Of a stretch of DNA of 64,000 bases, positions 63,507 through 64,000 are shown one piece after another. Under the pieces are notes generated by a model. The model searched no databases. It was not told the origin of the DNA and saw nothing but the letters and a program-made list of their open reading frames with translations. Source of the stretch: Methylobacterium sp. SyP6R (lineage in GTDB: Bacteria; Pseudomonadota; Alphaproteobacteria; Rhizobiales; Beijerinckiaceae); NCBI RefSeq assembly GCF_019216885.1, contig NZ_JAAQRC020000001.1, positions 4,002,001 to 4,066,000 of the forward strand. Reading direction: 5' to 3'. A program made the translations under genes and the position numbers. Within the stretch, counting starts at the first letter, position 1. The number at the start of each line of letters is the position of its first letter.

Positions 63507-64000
63507 TTGAGCGCGGACACCGTCGCCATCATCGATTACGGCTCGGGCAACCTGCACTCGGCCGCCAAGGCCTTCGAGCGCGCCGCCCGCGAGACCGGAA
63601 CCGAGTCCCGCATCGTCGTCACCTCCGATCCCGCCGTGGTGGCCGCCGCCGACCGGGTCGTGCTGCCGGGCGTCGGCGCCTATGCCGATTGCCGGCGCGG
63701 CCTGGACGCGGTCTCCGGCATGGTCGAGGCGATGACCGAGGCGGCGCAGGGCCGCGGCCGGCCGTTCCTCGGCATCTGCGTCGGCATGCAGCTGCTGGCG
63801 AGCCGCGGCCTCGAATACGAGGTCACCCCCGGCCTCGGCTGGATCCCGGGCGACGTGGCGCCGATCACGCCGTCCGATCCCGGCCTGAAGGTGCCGCATA
63901 TGGGCTGGAACACCCTGGAGGTGCGCCACGCCCACCCGCTGCTCGACGGCATCCCGACCGGCGGCGAGGGCCTGCACGCCTATTTCGTGCACAGCTACGC
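63507..64000 (+). CDS. hisH: imidazole glycerol phosphate synthase, glutaminase subunit (partial, runs off the edge)
   Basis: Starts with TTG at 63507, preceded by GGGAGGA 6-8 bases upstream; the reading [25 protein letters not shown] is the standard HisH N-terminus. The nucleophile is the Cys in [12 protein letters not shown], and GLGWIPGDV and PHMGWN follow. HisH supplies ammonia from glutamine to HisF to make IGP and AICAR. About 164 residues are visible; the C-terminal catalytic His and Glu lie beyond the window. Confidence 0.95.
   Translation, partial: MSADTVAIIDYGSGNLHSAAKAFERAARETGTESRIVVTSDPAVVAAADRVVLPGVGAYADCRRGLDAVSGMVEAMTEAAQGRGRPFLGICVGMQLLASRGLEYEVTPGLGWIPGDVAPITPSDPGLKVPHMGWNTLEVRHAHPLLDGIPTGGEGLHAYFVHSY

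Overview
The window reads as chromosome of a GC-rich alphaproteobacterium of the Hyphomicrobiales, most likely Methylobacterium/Methylorubrum or a close relative. This rests on the purL-bolA-grxD neighbourhood, a type II glutamine synthetase with a divergent gstI-type gene, the hisB-DUF2628-hisH order, the RND and MCP repertoire, and dense palindromic intergenic repeats typical of these genomes. The identification comes from gene content and order only; no search was run. I see no rRNA, tRNA, CRISPR array or prophage.

Layout. 1-1430: the 3' end of an unidentified gene and two small hypothetical genes. 1653-6309 (minus): a TrxB-like flavoprotein, grxD, a DUF29 gene, bolA (Fe-S/redox) and purL. 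6396-11203: PepSY membrane protein, periplasmic binding protein, CinA-domain protein, a 48-residue membrane protein and a renalase-like flavoprotein. 11392-13961: a glutamine module of glutaminase, gstI-type translational inhibitor and glnII behind a sigma-54-type promoter. 14251-21159: a tripartite efflux system with a divergent TetR regulator, whose adaptor and pump genes are separated by an IS630-family element that landed in a palindromic repeat. 21543-25334: a chemoreceptor and a 3'-truncated IS110-type transposase gene. 25516-30529: ung, a 5'-nucleotidase-like enzyme, hemH, ogt, an SDR remnant and a Phd/PIN toxin-antitoxin pair. 30561-30683: a small MITE whose ends match the IS630-family element. 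30795-32926: groESL with a perfect CIRCE operator.

33037-42535: CorA, an EamA exporter, a glycosyltransferase and a polysaccharide flippase, glcE without glcD/glcF, a VOC protein, a metallophosphoesterase and a tyrosinase. 42646-46889: a DUF2182 membrane protein, flagellin, a decayed CDC48-type ATPase gene and an L,D-transpeptidase. 47098-52958: a three-gene ProX / threonine dehydratase / enoyl-CoA hydratase operon, PAP2 phosphatase with a 2H phosphoesterase, an AlgX-like protein and a glutathionyl-hydroquinone reductase. 52976-53735: nested palindromic repeats. 53767-58677: a fused allantoinase-OHCU decarboxylase, a glycosyltransferase, a rhodanese and an RND adaptor, whose pump follows at 58759-61947. 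62330-64000: hisB, DUF2628 and the start of hisH.

Most of the window is housekeeping. The parts that reward a second look are the glsA/gstI/glnII module, the IS630-type element with its matching MITE (both flanked by 3-bp direct repeats), the nested repeats, the CDC48 and SDR gene fossils, and the tyrosinase/DUF2182 pair. I did not find a convincing undescribed multi-gene system.
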